Origin: Solicoccozyma terricola | Lineage: Eukaryota > Basidiomycota > Tremellomycetes > Filobasidiales > Piskurozymaceae | Assembly: GCA_001600875.1 (NCBI GenBank) | Contig: BCLD01000027.1 | Coordinates: 136,177-200,176 of the forward strand | DNA: 64,000 bases | Direction: 5' to 3' | Shown: piece by piece, positions 10,082 to 23,400 of the stretch | Position numbering within the stretch: the first letter of the stretch is position 1 | Layout: each line of letters opens with the position of its first letter | The notes under the pieces: model-generated | Database searches by the model: none | What the model was told of the DNA's origin: nothing | What the model saw: the letters and a program-made list of their open reading frames with translations, nothing else | Translations under genes and position numbers: made by a program

Positions 10082-11884
10082 ATGTCCCTCTCCCTCGGTC
10101 GCCCATCCCTGCTCCTCAAACGGCTCACCCCGCGACGCACATTCATACTTCCACTCCGACGCACAATGGCCACCGCGAAACCCCTCGCCACATCCAACAA
10201 AGACGGACTGGGTCTCCTAGTCCCTGCTTCAAAGATCCACACGTCGTACAAGACAGAGCTGCTGAACACACTTGCTAGTCCAGAGTTCACGACCGGGCAG
10301 CAGGTGGACGGAAGGCCAGGCAGGGAGCCCAAGTTGGTCGGTATTCTGGCGACCAAGAAGGATGATGCAAAGTTTTATTCCGAGGTTGGTAGTCATGCGA
10401 TGGTCGTCGGGGAAGACGTTGGTGGTTTGGTTACATACAGCCAAACTGACAGTGACCGTCACATTTCCCTCTCCCTCGTCCCTCTCCCTCTCAGTTCACA
10501 CGTCGGTCATGCGAGCAACTGGGAATCAACTTTGAGCTGAGACTCGTAGGTGAGGCACGAGAAGGTCTAGGAGATGTTGAGGGTGTGGAAGTCGGCGTCG
10601 AGGAGGCGGTGTTGGAGGTACGGCATCGAATCGCGAACCCCGCTGGCAAAAACCTACTCTTCCTGTTTCCATGCTCATCGCATCGTCTTCTCGAACAGGC
10701 CAACGAAGACGACGACGTAGATGGTATCATGGTTTATTATCCTATTTTCGGTGGTCAACAGGTGAGTTACGGGAGGATGAGCCTGTGTCGACCTTTGATA
10801 GCTGACGATCAGCTCCGATCCCAGGACCAATACATCCAACAAGTTGTATCCCCTCTAAAGGACGTCGAAGGTCTCCACCATCAGTTCCTCTTCAACCTCT
10901 ACCACAAGTGAGCATGACTGGACACGATTCCCTCCGCTCACACTCTCATCCAACGACAATGCACCTCCTCCAACAGCATCCGATTCATCTCCCCATCAAC
11001 GCTCAAACCCGTTCCGGCATCTCACCTACCCACCTCAATAAATTCCAATACAGAGGATGATACTCCTCCACCTGGTACCGTCAAGTCTATTCTCCCATGC
11101 ACACCGTTGGCAATCGTCAAGGTCCTGGAGTACGTCGGTGTTTATAACAGGTTGTTGAGTTATGGAGATCGAGCTAGAGGGTGGGTTCGATGCAGTGGTC
11201 CGCCCCGGGGGGAGGTGGGAAGTGGGAGTACTGATGAAATTCGTTCGGAACATTTACAGCAAAGTAGTGACCATTGTGAACCGATCAGAGGTCGTTGGAA
11301 GGCCTCTCGCTGCCCTGCTCGCAAACGATGGTGCTCGAGTGTTCAGCGTTGATATCGATTGTGAGTTCGAAGAAACGTTTCGAAGAAACGTCACCTTAAG
11401 TCCTCGTACCCCGGACCACATCTAACGCTGCCAACGATCAATCGTGTTCACAGCGATTGTCGAATTCACCAAACGTCCGTCCAACAGCACGACGTCCCGA
11501 TACAACCCTCACCACGTCACCACCCATTGCTCCCTTACCCTCGAGCAGTGTCTGCAACTCTCCGACGTCGTCATCGGAGCCGTGCCAGTCGCGAGTTACA
11601 AGATCCCAACGGCACAATTAAAGGATGGTTGTGTTTGTGTCAACGTCGCGCAGGAGAAAAACTTTGAGTCGGATGTCAGGGAGAAGGTGAGGAGGCATAC
11701 GTGGAGAGAGAATTACTGAACCACGGGGACGTATGCTGATTGCGTTGGCTCACTGGTCCAGGCCTCCATCTACGTGCCATCGGTCGGACAGATGACTATC
11801 GCCATGCTCCAGCGAAATCTCCTTCGTCTCCGAAAATATCGGGATATGATCAGCGACATGGGAAAGAGAGAGAGTGCGTTCTGA
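10082..11884 (+). CDS. MTD1: Methylenetetrahydrofolate dehydrogenase (Mtd1 type)
   Basis: NAD-dependent 5,10-methylene-THF dehydrogenase of one-carbon metabolism, closest in layout to yeast Mtd1. I traced eight exons: 10082-10384, 10495-10617, 10699-10761, 10825-10907, 10977-11180, 11260-11360, 11454-11686 and 11762-11884 (1233 nt, 410 aa), all with GT-AG borders and closing phases. Motifs are the folate-side GIMVYYPIFGGQQDQYIQQ, then TVKSILPCTPLAIVKVLEY, the dinucleotide-site segment GKVVTIVNRSEVVGRPLAAL, LSDVVIGAVP, and a C-terminal YVPSVGQMTIAMLQRN. The upstream start adds 28 residues rich in Arg, Leu and Ser with no acidic residue, resembling a mitochondrial presequence; the second Met (10166, MATAKPL) would give a cytosolic form like the yeast enzyme. 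It converges with HOG1, whose stop is 409 bp away. Confidence 0.9.
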
Positions 11885-12292
11885 GGGAACGTCGAGAGTA
11901 TGATGTAAATACGGACTGGACAGGCAATTTATGAATCAGGGCTATGACATGCTACGACTTCCTGGTCCACGGGGCAGTGACGTGACGAGGACACGATGTC
12001 TCTGGCTCCTTGGAAAACAGCGCATAGAAACAGTGTCGTGTATCATTGTTCATCTCTTCTCAAGCACAACATGCTGGCATTTTCCCAGTAGTCGATTCAA
12101 AGAGAAGGGAAGGAGAGGAAATTAAAGGAGATGAAGTCTAGTAGAGTGAAATACCACCAGAACGTTGATGATACACAAGAGGAGAAGATGTACCCTTGTT
12201 CCCGGAGCCCCTCGGAGGTTTAAAAACTTTGCTGCCCGTCGTTACACTTTCGCTGCTTACACATTGACTGCGGCCGTTCCCTTCCAACCCCC
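11885..12292. other. Convergent intergenic region MTD1 / HOG1
   Basis: About 400 bp between the stop codons of two convergent genes. I see no further gene; it should hold both 3' UTRs and polyadenylation signals. Confidence 0.6.
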
Positions 12293-15101
<2,809 letters not shown>

Positions 15102-16151
15102 TATTGATTAGAAGAAAAAGGGATCTAATGGGATAAACGGAGGTAGGGTAGGGTAGGGTAGAGTTATGATTTTTTTTTGATTCTTGGATTGATTCACGGG
15201 TGTGTGGTCTTTTTTCTTGTTGGTGGTGAGTTGTTTCCCTTTCGTCCGAATGAGGTATACGAAGAGGAAAATAACTCTTTGGGCCTCGGATTTCCTCTGA
15301 TTCCCGTGGTCTTGTCTTTTTCGGTTCAGAGTATCGTCGTGTCGTCCCTGGGGTTTTAGATTGGAACTTGTCGAACTACTGGTTCTTCTATGGAAAATCT
15401 CCCCCGTGTGGTGGTTGATTGGTTGGTGGGGTGGGGGGGGGGGGTTGATCTGTCGGATTGATTTAACGAGTAGATCGCACTTATAATGTCGTATAGCAAG
15501 ATGATGAAGAAGGTGGGGGGAGGGAGGGGGGCGGAGGTTCGATGGGTTGGGTTGTGTAGACGTGTACCTCGGGACGTAGAATGACAAGTGGGGTATCTAG
15601 ATTGGGGGGTAGAATGTTAAGTGTAGGAAAGGAGCCGTTGTGTGGGATTTTCAAGCGAGTTCGGAGCGCATCGACGGGAGGGGGGGGGGGGAAGGGTGTA
15701 GTGTGCACCAACTGTCAGTGTGGATTGAACGGGGTGTGAGACGGGGTGTGAGATGGGACATACGGGATATGTGTTGATTGAGGTGGTGTTGGTGGTGGTG
15801 GTGGTGGTGGTGGTGGGGTGGGAATGTAGTGGAGGAGTGAGTGTGGATGGACGGATGGATGGTGGATGGTGGATGGTGGATGGTGGTGGCTGGCTGCGGG
15901 AGGGAGGGACGCCGGGCGGGGCGAGGGGGAGGGGGGGGGGAGACATTCTCACGGTGGACCACCCCGCCCGCTTCCCACCCTCGCCACCCCCCGCCACCCT
16001 CGCCACCCACATCGCCACCCGGATGCATTTCATCGCAGCAGCCATCACGGATAACACATTCGATATGAGAATGTAAGGTAACCTCGCTCGTCGTACTCTC
16101 CCCCACTCGCCCCTCCCCCCACCCCCCACTCACCCACCCCCACCCCCACTC
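15102..16151. other. HOG1 upstream region with simple repeats
   Basis: About 1 kb between the HOG1 start and the ammonium-transporter stop, both minus strand, so it should hold the HOG1 promoter. It is strongly low-complexity: G tracts at 15433-15444 and 15681-15691, a GGT tract at about 15785-15815, a GGATGGT-type repeat at about 15855-15890 and C-rich stretches to 16150. The open frames here are Pro/His/Thr or Gly repeats without motifs and are not called. Confidence 0.55.
15776..15890. repeat. GGT and GGATGGT simple repeats
   Basis: Two adjacent microsatellites on the plus strand: a run of GGT triplets near 15785-15815, and several tandem copies of a 7-10 bp GGATGGT unit near 15855-15890. 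They lie in the region upstream of HOG1. Confidence 0.8.
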
Positions 16152-18666
16152 TCACTCAACCACCTCCCTGAGCTCCCCATTCCTCTCTTTCCCAGACGAT
16201 TCAGCGTTGTACATCGGGTCAGTATCCTTCCTATCGTGGTTGATGTGGGATCTACCAGCTTCAATGTCGGGCTCGTTCGAGGGAGAGTGCGTGGGGCCAT
16301 TGTATTTGTGGTAGAGGAGTTCAAGTTGGCCTTCGTCGACGAAGGTGTACGCGGTTTCACCGTGGATGGCGTCGTCGCCTGCGACATGCGAACGTAGTGA
16401 GCATTCGAGGCGAGCGGCGAGCGTAGCGAGCATTCTTCGCGAACGTAGTGAGCACTCTTCCGCGAGCGGAGCGAGCAATCTTGGCGAACGTAGTGAGCAT
16501 TCAACTCTTCCGCGAACGTAGTGAGCATTCTTCGCGAGCGTAGCGAGCAATACTCTTCCGAGCCTAGCGAGGTATACTCTTTCGAGCATAGCGAGGTATA
16601 CTTTCCGAGCATGGCGAGCAATACTCTCCCGAGCATAGCGAGGTATAGCATAGCGAGGTATACCCTTCCGAGCATAGCGAACAATACTCTTCCGAACGTA
16701 TCGAGCAACAATCACGCTCCCTCCCCCCCCCCCCCCCCCCCCCCCGGTCCACTTCCCACTCGCACTCACCAATTAACAACTCCTGCTCAGTCAACCTCAA
16801 CGGAACCCTCAACACGTATTTAATAAAGTAAAGAATCAACGGTGTAACGACGAGATTCCAACCGAAAACGAAACAAAATCCAGCCATTTGCCAACCTAAT
16901 TGAATCGAATTCCCACTAACAGCGCCACCTAATCCAGTAGACGCAAACGCAGCTACACCTTCATGTTTTGCGAAAATCCCAGTACAGAAATTCCCAACGA
17001 ATGAAGCGACTAAATGCGTGTGGAAAACACCGAATGTGTCGTCGGCAAACGCGAGAAACCAAGTTTGTTTCCCTAAAACGTTCATCGTAATCCAAGGTAT
17101 ACTCCCGGATAAAAGCCCAATCACAATAGCTGCCCATCCATCGACGAAAGAACCAGCGGGCGTGATCGCGACTAATCCTGTGATTATACCTTGGATAGCT
17201 CCGATGATTGATGGTTTTTTGAAAAAAATAACATCGAGAAGCATCCACGTGAGCATCGAGGCGGCGGTGGCGACGTTGGTGTTGAGCACGGCAACGCCAG
17301 CAGCGGGAGTAGCAGCGTAAGGGTCTCCTCTGGGGGGTGGGGCGGGGGGGGGGGGGGGGGGGGGGAGACGCACGCATTAGTTTGGAGACAGACGGGTTGG
17401 TAAGTGGGCGAAGAGGGAGCAACTTACCCGTTAAAACTGGGGGTAGTAGTGTTTGCCGAGGCAAAAATACAAAAATATACATCAGCGGGTCGGGACAAAC
17501 GACCACGACGGCGACCTTCACCCACTCACCCATTCCAACCGATCCACAAGATACCGGTTCCAGCAAGCGCCAACACCAGATTAGACGGTTTGAAATTACG
17601 ACGATCGTTAGGGTGACGAGGTCCGATTACTTTGGCAGCGATGAATCCAGCTGTTCCCGAGGAACAATGGATGACGAGACCGCCTGTCAAAAGAACACCG
17701 GTACATCCAGTCAGTCTCGAGCGACTTCTACTGCGCGGCGGGGGAATTCCCACCACCACCACCACTCACCGGAATAATCGAGAACACCACGTTGGAACAA
17801 GAAACCACCTGCCCAAATCGAGAAAGCTCCAACTCCATACGAAAACAACAGCCATAAAGGGCAAAAAATCATCCACGCTTTGAATGACATCCTACCGACC
17901 AACCCTCCAGCGAGGATAATCACGGTGATGGCAGCGAATACGCTCTGGAAGTACATCATGCTGTGTGGCGCACGCACACCAACAAGTCAGGAGATGTGCG
18001 ACGCGGGGACTGCCAGCCCCACATCTACTCATACACTCACGTAGCCATGGGGAAGTTGGCGCTGACATTCGCAGCGGGCAAGACGGCTTGGGAGAGAAGG
18101 GCGTCAAGCGTGATCACCGGTTTAGGAACTCCAAAGAACGGCGCGGCCTTTTTGTTTCGTTTCGTCGCCACCACGGTCAAACAGAATGAACTCGACCAAC
18201 ACCGTCTTCAACACTCACCTGGTTACCAAAACCCTCGTTGTATAATAGAATCGGCCACCAAATAAGGGTCACGGCGTAAGCGTACGTCGCCATGAAAGCA
18301 GAGTTCAATGCCCATTTCCTAGGCGAAAGACCACCGTAGATCATGGGAAGGCCTGTCGAGGAATGTGTACGCGGACGACTCAGCAGAACGCCTCGGAACG
18401 CCTCGGAACGCCTTGATCCAGTCCTGCACATGGACGAAACACCCGCCTCCAACTCACCAACGATACACTGCAGACCGACAAGAGAAGCAGCAGTGAGTTG
18501 CCACCCATTATCACCTATCGGTTGAACGGGTCGATACCGATCAGCAGCCGATCAAAGCACGGCAGAATGGCCTGGGAAAAACCCCCTAACCTGGATTATT
18601 CCAGCTTGGAACTGTATACGAGAACACTCCATCTGTGGAGTTCCACCCGGAACCTGACAAAGACAT
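16152..18666 (-). CDS. Ammonium transporter (AMT/MEP family)
   Basis: Plasma-membrane ammonium permease. Eight exons close in phase: 18591-18666, 18458-18514, 18219-18352, 18041-18147, 17770-17960, 17530-17683, 16770-17329 and 16152-16378 (1506 nt, 501 aa). It starts [17 protein letters not shown], and [35 protein letters not shown] and [16 protein letters not shown] follow. [14 protein letters not shown] is the family's HISSG-like element (first pore His region), and [16 protein letters not shown] carries the second pore His in TFGVFHTH. The cytosolic tail begins [18 protein letters not shown], the allosteric motif of AMTs. The sequence is nearer to the prokaryote-like AMT branch than to yeast Mep2, judging from [14 protein letters not shown]. 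Oddities are the 391-nt last intron filled by a repeat array plus a 23-nt G tract (sense strand), and another intron with a 22-nt C tract. Confidence 0.93.
16388..16710. repeat. Degenerate tandem array inside AMT intron
   Basis: About 14 head-to-tail units of 17-27 bp, mostly 22-26. On the plus strand they read roughly CGARCRTAGYGAGCAWTMCTCTTC. The left units favour CGAACGTAGTGAGCATT and the right units CGAGCATAGCGAGGTATACT, so the array is made of two sub-families. The core contains a short internal direct repeat (GCGAGC separated by GTA). The array lies wholly in the intron 16379-16769. Units vary in length and have no spacers of constant size. Confidence 0.9.
16723..16745. repeat. 23-nt C homopolymer in AMT intron
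   Basis: Pure C run on the plus strand (G on the transcribed sense), between the repeat array and the exon ending at 16770. Longest homopolymer in the window. Confidence 0.95.
17344..17365. repeat. 22-nt G homopolymer in AMT intron
   Basis: Pure G run on the plus strand, so C on the sense strand, about 15 nt upstream of the acceptor of the exon 16770-17329, where it forms part of the polypyrimidine tract. Confidence 0.95.
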
Positions 18667-20459
18667 TATGAAAGATTGCCTATTTGCAGGAAGGTGGGGA
18701 GTGGCCAAGGTTAGAGGACAGTATACGCGCTCAACATCACCGGCTGACCCCCACACAGCACTTACGCTGCTGAGCGCTCGTCCTGGCTAGTGGCGGGGCG
18801 TAGAAGGTGAAGACTTGGCGATTCTAATCCGCAGCGCTTTGGATCCCAACCGAGAAGACAGTTACGTTTCGGGGTTCAAGGCAGCTTGTGACAGACAGTT
18901 GGGTAAATCTAACGATGGAGAAGCTAATGAATCGATGATGGGAAAGCAAGAGATCGATCTATGTAGGGGAAGAGATTGCACAAATCCGGAGGCGAACGGC
19001 CGCCCAAACTCGCCCCCCTTATCTGAATGTCATCCACCAGGACGACCAGAAGCACAGACTTCTCAGGAGCAACAACTGCTCGCGTGGATACTAATATTAG
19101 ATCAGCGGGGCGAGTTGGAGAGATAAGGAAAATGAGTGGAGGTGAGGGGGAGCCCCCTGCTGACCACCTCGATCCCTGCATGCATCCTTGCATCTGACCT
19201 ACGGGATCACCTACCCTAGCCTTGCTCATCCCTCTTATCGCTCTCGTTGCATCCTCTTCAAACCAATCAAATCAGCTTATTCGTGCCGTTTCAGTGGTCT
19301 GCCGGCGCCGTCCATCCCAGAAGTCCCTGCCGCTTTGCATAGCATCCGCACTGCCTCTGCGCGACAGCCATTACGATGGCAGTACCACAAAAGTGGAGGG
19401 GAGGTGGTCCTCTTTGGTCAACAAACAGGAGCCGTTCACTGTCCAATCACATTTCTCGACCACATTCGGCGACCCAGTAGGTTGATAAAAGCATTTGTCC
19501 CACCGTCCCACTGCACCCCGATCTACAGCCATGAATAGAAGGTACACATGACTACCCGATGTTCAACTCGCATCGTCCAATGAGCTTTCGCCTTGCTGAT
19601 GTGTGGGAGGTGAATGACTGACAGTCATAGGAGACTGCTTCCACGACCAGCTCTCGATTGATGTGATACTGGTAGGGTGATGACTAGTGGGAGGAGGTCG
19701 TGGGCAACGGAACCCTCCTTGGAGCAAGGCATTGGCTGAGACCCGTGACAGATATGCCTCCTCGGGAGAGATTAGATGACATCAGCTATCTTTCCACCAC
19801 CACCGACGCTCCGAGGACGTTGACCGTGTGTGTCACAACATCCATTTGAAAGCTGGCTACTAGAAATCCAGGAACATCAGGGTGGGCCGCCACACCGCCT
19901 TGGCGTTCCCACTGCCAAGCACGCAGATCCAATCCATAATTAGTAGGATTGGTTACTATCTTATCGGGCTCGTCAGTATCTCGCGACTTGGGCCTCAGTG
20001 CAGTTGTACTCATAACTCTTCGTGAACCGCTCAGAGTGCTCTGTAGTTGCCTAAGATATCAGACGGCACACTCGGACTGACGTCCGTCAGATTTGATCAG
20101 TATGAAACTCGATGTCAGCGTCTGCTCCGCCTTTATAGCAGGTTTGTCAGACAAAGGGAGCGAAAAGAGAGAGAGGCGGGGGCGGGGGGTGACCAATATT
20201 GGCTATCGAGAGGGGCAAACTGAGCTGCTCAAGACCCTTTCACTCCACCCCCCCTCGACAGCAAACATCTATCGCTATCTGATTCGGATAAGTGTGGTTC
20301 ATTGACTCCACCTCCCAAGTGCCCACGTACTGGCAATATCCAAAGATTCCGTGGTCGCTCATAGTCTCGCGAGCGTTGACATCGCAATACATTGGTGAAT
20401 CAAAGGGAACATCGACCGCTCAATTATTCCGGAGGTTATTCAACTGAAATCGCAACACG
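18667..20459. other. Large intergenic region, AMT / ABC transporter
   Basis: About 1.8 kb between two divergent genes. Open frames exist (for example 18815-19126 plus; 19786-20013 minus, 75 aa with YGLDLRAWQWERQGG), but none shows a family motif and none can be linked to other exons. The promoters of both transporters should lie here. No repeat or RNA gene was recognised. Confidence 0.4.
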
Positions 20460-23400
20460 ATGACGCCCACCAACCCAGTCTCCCTCCTGCGATGGTCATT
20501 CCTCGCTGTCAGCCCAATTGCGGCTTTCCTGTCACTCTTCATATATCTATTCCTCTGCCCGCTTGACCCGGATGCGGAAGGAGCGTTGCAGTTGCGGAGT
20601 GGTGAAGAAAGGAACGGGTATGCCATTGAGGAGAAGGATGACCCGTTTGACATCATCGATGAGGAGTTCAGGCTGGATGGATATCCTATCCAAGAGGAGA
20701 TATTCTGGAAGAAGGTGAGTTTGACTTGCGACTGATCTAGATTCCCGCATGCGTAGTCGGTTCCTAATGACGTGACTGTACCAGATCTACGTTCGAAAAA
20801 TCTTCCTCTTGCTATCCACCATTCCACCCATGGTGATCAATCTTGTGGTTCTGAGTTTCCAGTTGTCAGCCAGCAACACCGAGTCAAAAACCTCCGTATT
20901 CACATACGACTGTATGTCGGCCATCCTTCTGATTCCCTATCACATTTATGTCCTCTTTCAATCTTTCAACTACCTGAAATTTGAAGATTCACAGCGCCAT
21001 TGGAATCTTACCATTCACCTTTCCGTGATTCTTTTTGTTGGATTCCTCGCCCAACTTGTAACGGCTATATTACCCACCAATCCCTTACCGATCGTTGAAG
21101 TGCAGATGGCAGATGGGCTGCATTCGACAACTTGGATCTTGCAAAGGCTTCAGCCGGTGCTGCTCCTCATTGCAATCACTCCTGGTGGGAACAGCGCCAA
21201 GGGGTCCACCACTCTATTTTCCCCTCGAGAAAATATATTCAAAAGGGACCATTGCTTCGGTCAAGGAGCTCGCAGCCTCCAACGAGCCCACCAATAGTTC
21301 AATGACAGCATCCAATCCATTGGTTCCTAATGTGACAGGAGAGGCCAGTGCCTCAGTGATTGACTACATTTTCTTGAACTATTGTGTTACGATTCTGAAG
21401 AAAGCTCAAACATCACCTAGTCTAGATGTCTGGGATTTACCTGTTGTAAGAGCAAACATGAGGGCTCTGGGCATGTATCAAGTCATGAGGAGGTCTTACG
21501 GCTCAACACAGAAGGAAAGGGTGCCAGAGGCAGACGCAGGCAAGAGAAATGCACTGCCTCAACGTTCGAGCTTGTTGCGGAAGCTGTACAAAGTCAATGC
21601 AGTGCAATTCACCGTCCGTGAGTGATGGCCCTCTTGTCGTTTCACTAGGCACTAATCCTGTTGATTCTCTCCAAGTGGCTGCTCTCACAACCATCACCGC
21701 GGTGGGATGCTATGCACCATCATATTTCCTCAAGAAGCTTTTGGAACACCTTGAGATGGACTCGGCTCAAGTAGATTCACAGTGGGGTTGGGTTTGGTGC
21801 TTGGCTTTGTTTGCTAGTAATGCAATCGTGTTTATTGCCAGTCCCCTTGATTACGTGAGTTCCCCATACGAGACATCGAAAGATAACTTAGGACTGATTA
21901 TACGGCTGGTAGGCAAGTGTCGGAAACGACGCTAGTACTCCGAATCGTGCTCCAACTCAACACAATGCTATTTGCCAAAACGCTGGTCAAAAAAGATCTC
22001 ACTTCTGTTGCTTCAAAGACTGCAAACTTGTCCGTTAGCGAGGGAGCGGCAGAGTTGCCACAAATATCAGGTAACGGCAGTGGTGGCGAAGTCATTACCG
22101 CGGTTATGAAACCGGGGAGTCTCGAAAAAGCCGACGATCATGAAGATGACGAGGCTGTCACGTCAAAGAGTCAGATCTTGGTAAGGGAAGCGGAGAAGCG
22201 GAGTGATGACCGGGACTCTGAGCATGGTTCAACACCCAATTCAGATTTTGTTCTCGGAGGACATTAGTCGGGTGGCTGACTTTGTATATCACACCTTTTC
22301 AATCGTGAGTTCAAGTGTGATCATGTCTGTGGGCTACTGGGGTAAATGCCGACCTACTTTCCCATTCAGATCAGTGCCCCATCAGAGATTTTGGTGGGAT
22401 CTTGTTTCCTTTACTCTGTCCTTGGCTCATCCGCTCTCTACGGACTACTTGCTGCTATTCTCTGCGTTCCCATCAATCACTTTGCCTCCAAGATTGTCAT
22501 CACTGCCCAAGACAACCTTATGAAAGCAAGGGATGAGAGGGTTGGTTTGATGGCGGAGGTGCTAAAGGGAATCCGCATGCTCAAGTTCAATGCGTGGGAG
22601 AGGAAAGTTGAGCAGAGAATCCACCAAGTCAGGGAAAAAGAACTAATATGGTGTGTCGCCTTGGATTCAGAGAAGCAGTGATAACTTGAGCTAACTAAAC
22701 TGTTGCAGGATCCGTCAAAGCTACATGATTGAAGTTCTCTTCACCTTTTTGTGGTCCTTGACTCCTATCCTAGTCACTGTCACCGCCTTTTTGCACTTTG
22801 TCCTTGTGGCCAAGAAGCCTCTGTCTCCATCGGTTGCCTTTACTGCTGTCGCTGTCTTCGATGAGCTGAGATATGCATTGAGGTGAGTTTTTCGAGGAAT
22901 TCGAAATGTTGGCAAAAACACTCAAGAATCACCTACTGTGCAGTGTCCTCCCAGAAACTTTCATTCAGACTCTCCAGAGCTTCATCTCTGTCCGCCGCAT
23001 AGAAAAATATATGGCACTTGCAGAGATTGACCCTGTTGCTCCTACTGAATCTGGTCTCATTGCAATGAAATCTGCAACCATCTCTTGGCCACAGGACAAG
23101 GCTCCAAAGGCTGCTTCCCTCGCAGCCACTCCAGATGGATGTCGCTTCACTCTGTCAAATGTCAATGTCAATTTCCCTGAAGGTCAGCTATCGCTTATCT
23201 GTGGCAAGATGGGCGCAGGAAAATCTCTGTTGTTACTGGGACTCCTTGGAGAGGCAGACTGCTTGGCTGGAAAAGTCATATGTCCCAGATCACCTCCTAA
23301 TGCTATAAACAGCCTTGTTGGGATGATTTCTCCCAAAGACTGGATTGTCCGGAATTTGGTAGCTTATTGTCCTCAGACCGCATACCTGCAGAATGCTAGC

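Noticed and set aside
15617..16133. Pro/His/Thr-rich open frames
   Set aside because: Low-complexity translations of microsatellites with no domain, start context or conserved neighbour.
16388..16710. CRISPR-like array
   Set aside because: Units are directly adjacent with no unique spacers of constant length, vary in sequence, and sit in a eukaryotic intron.
16130..16823. Long minus- and plus-strand open frames across the repeat array
   Set aside because: They are translations of the repeat and the C tract. The exon borders at 16378 and 16770 rejoin the conserved transporter sequence exactly.
18815..20013. Open frames in the AMT/ABC intergenic region as genes
   Set aside because: No family motif, no plausible intron joins, ordinary length for chance frames.
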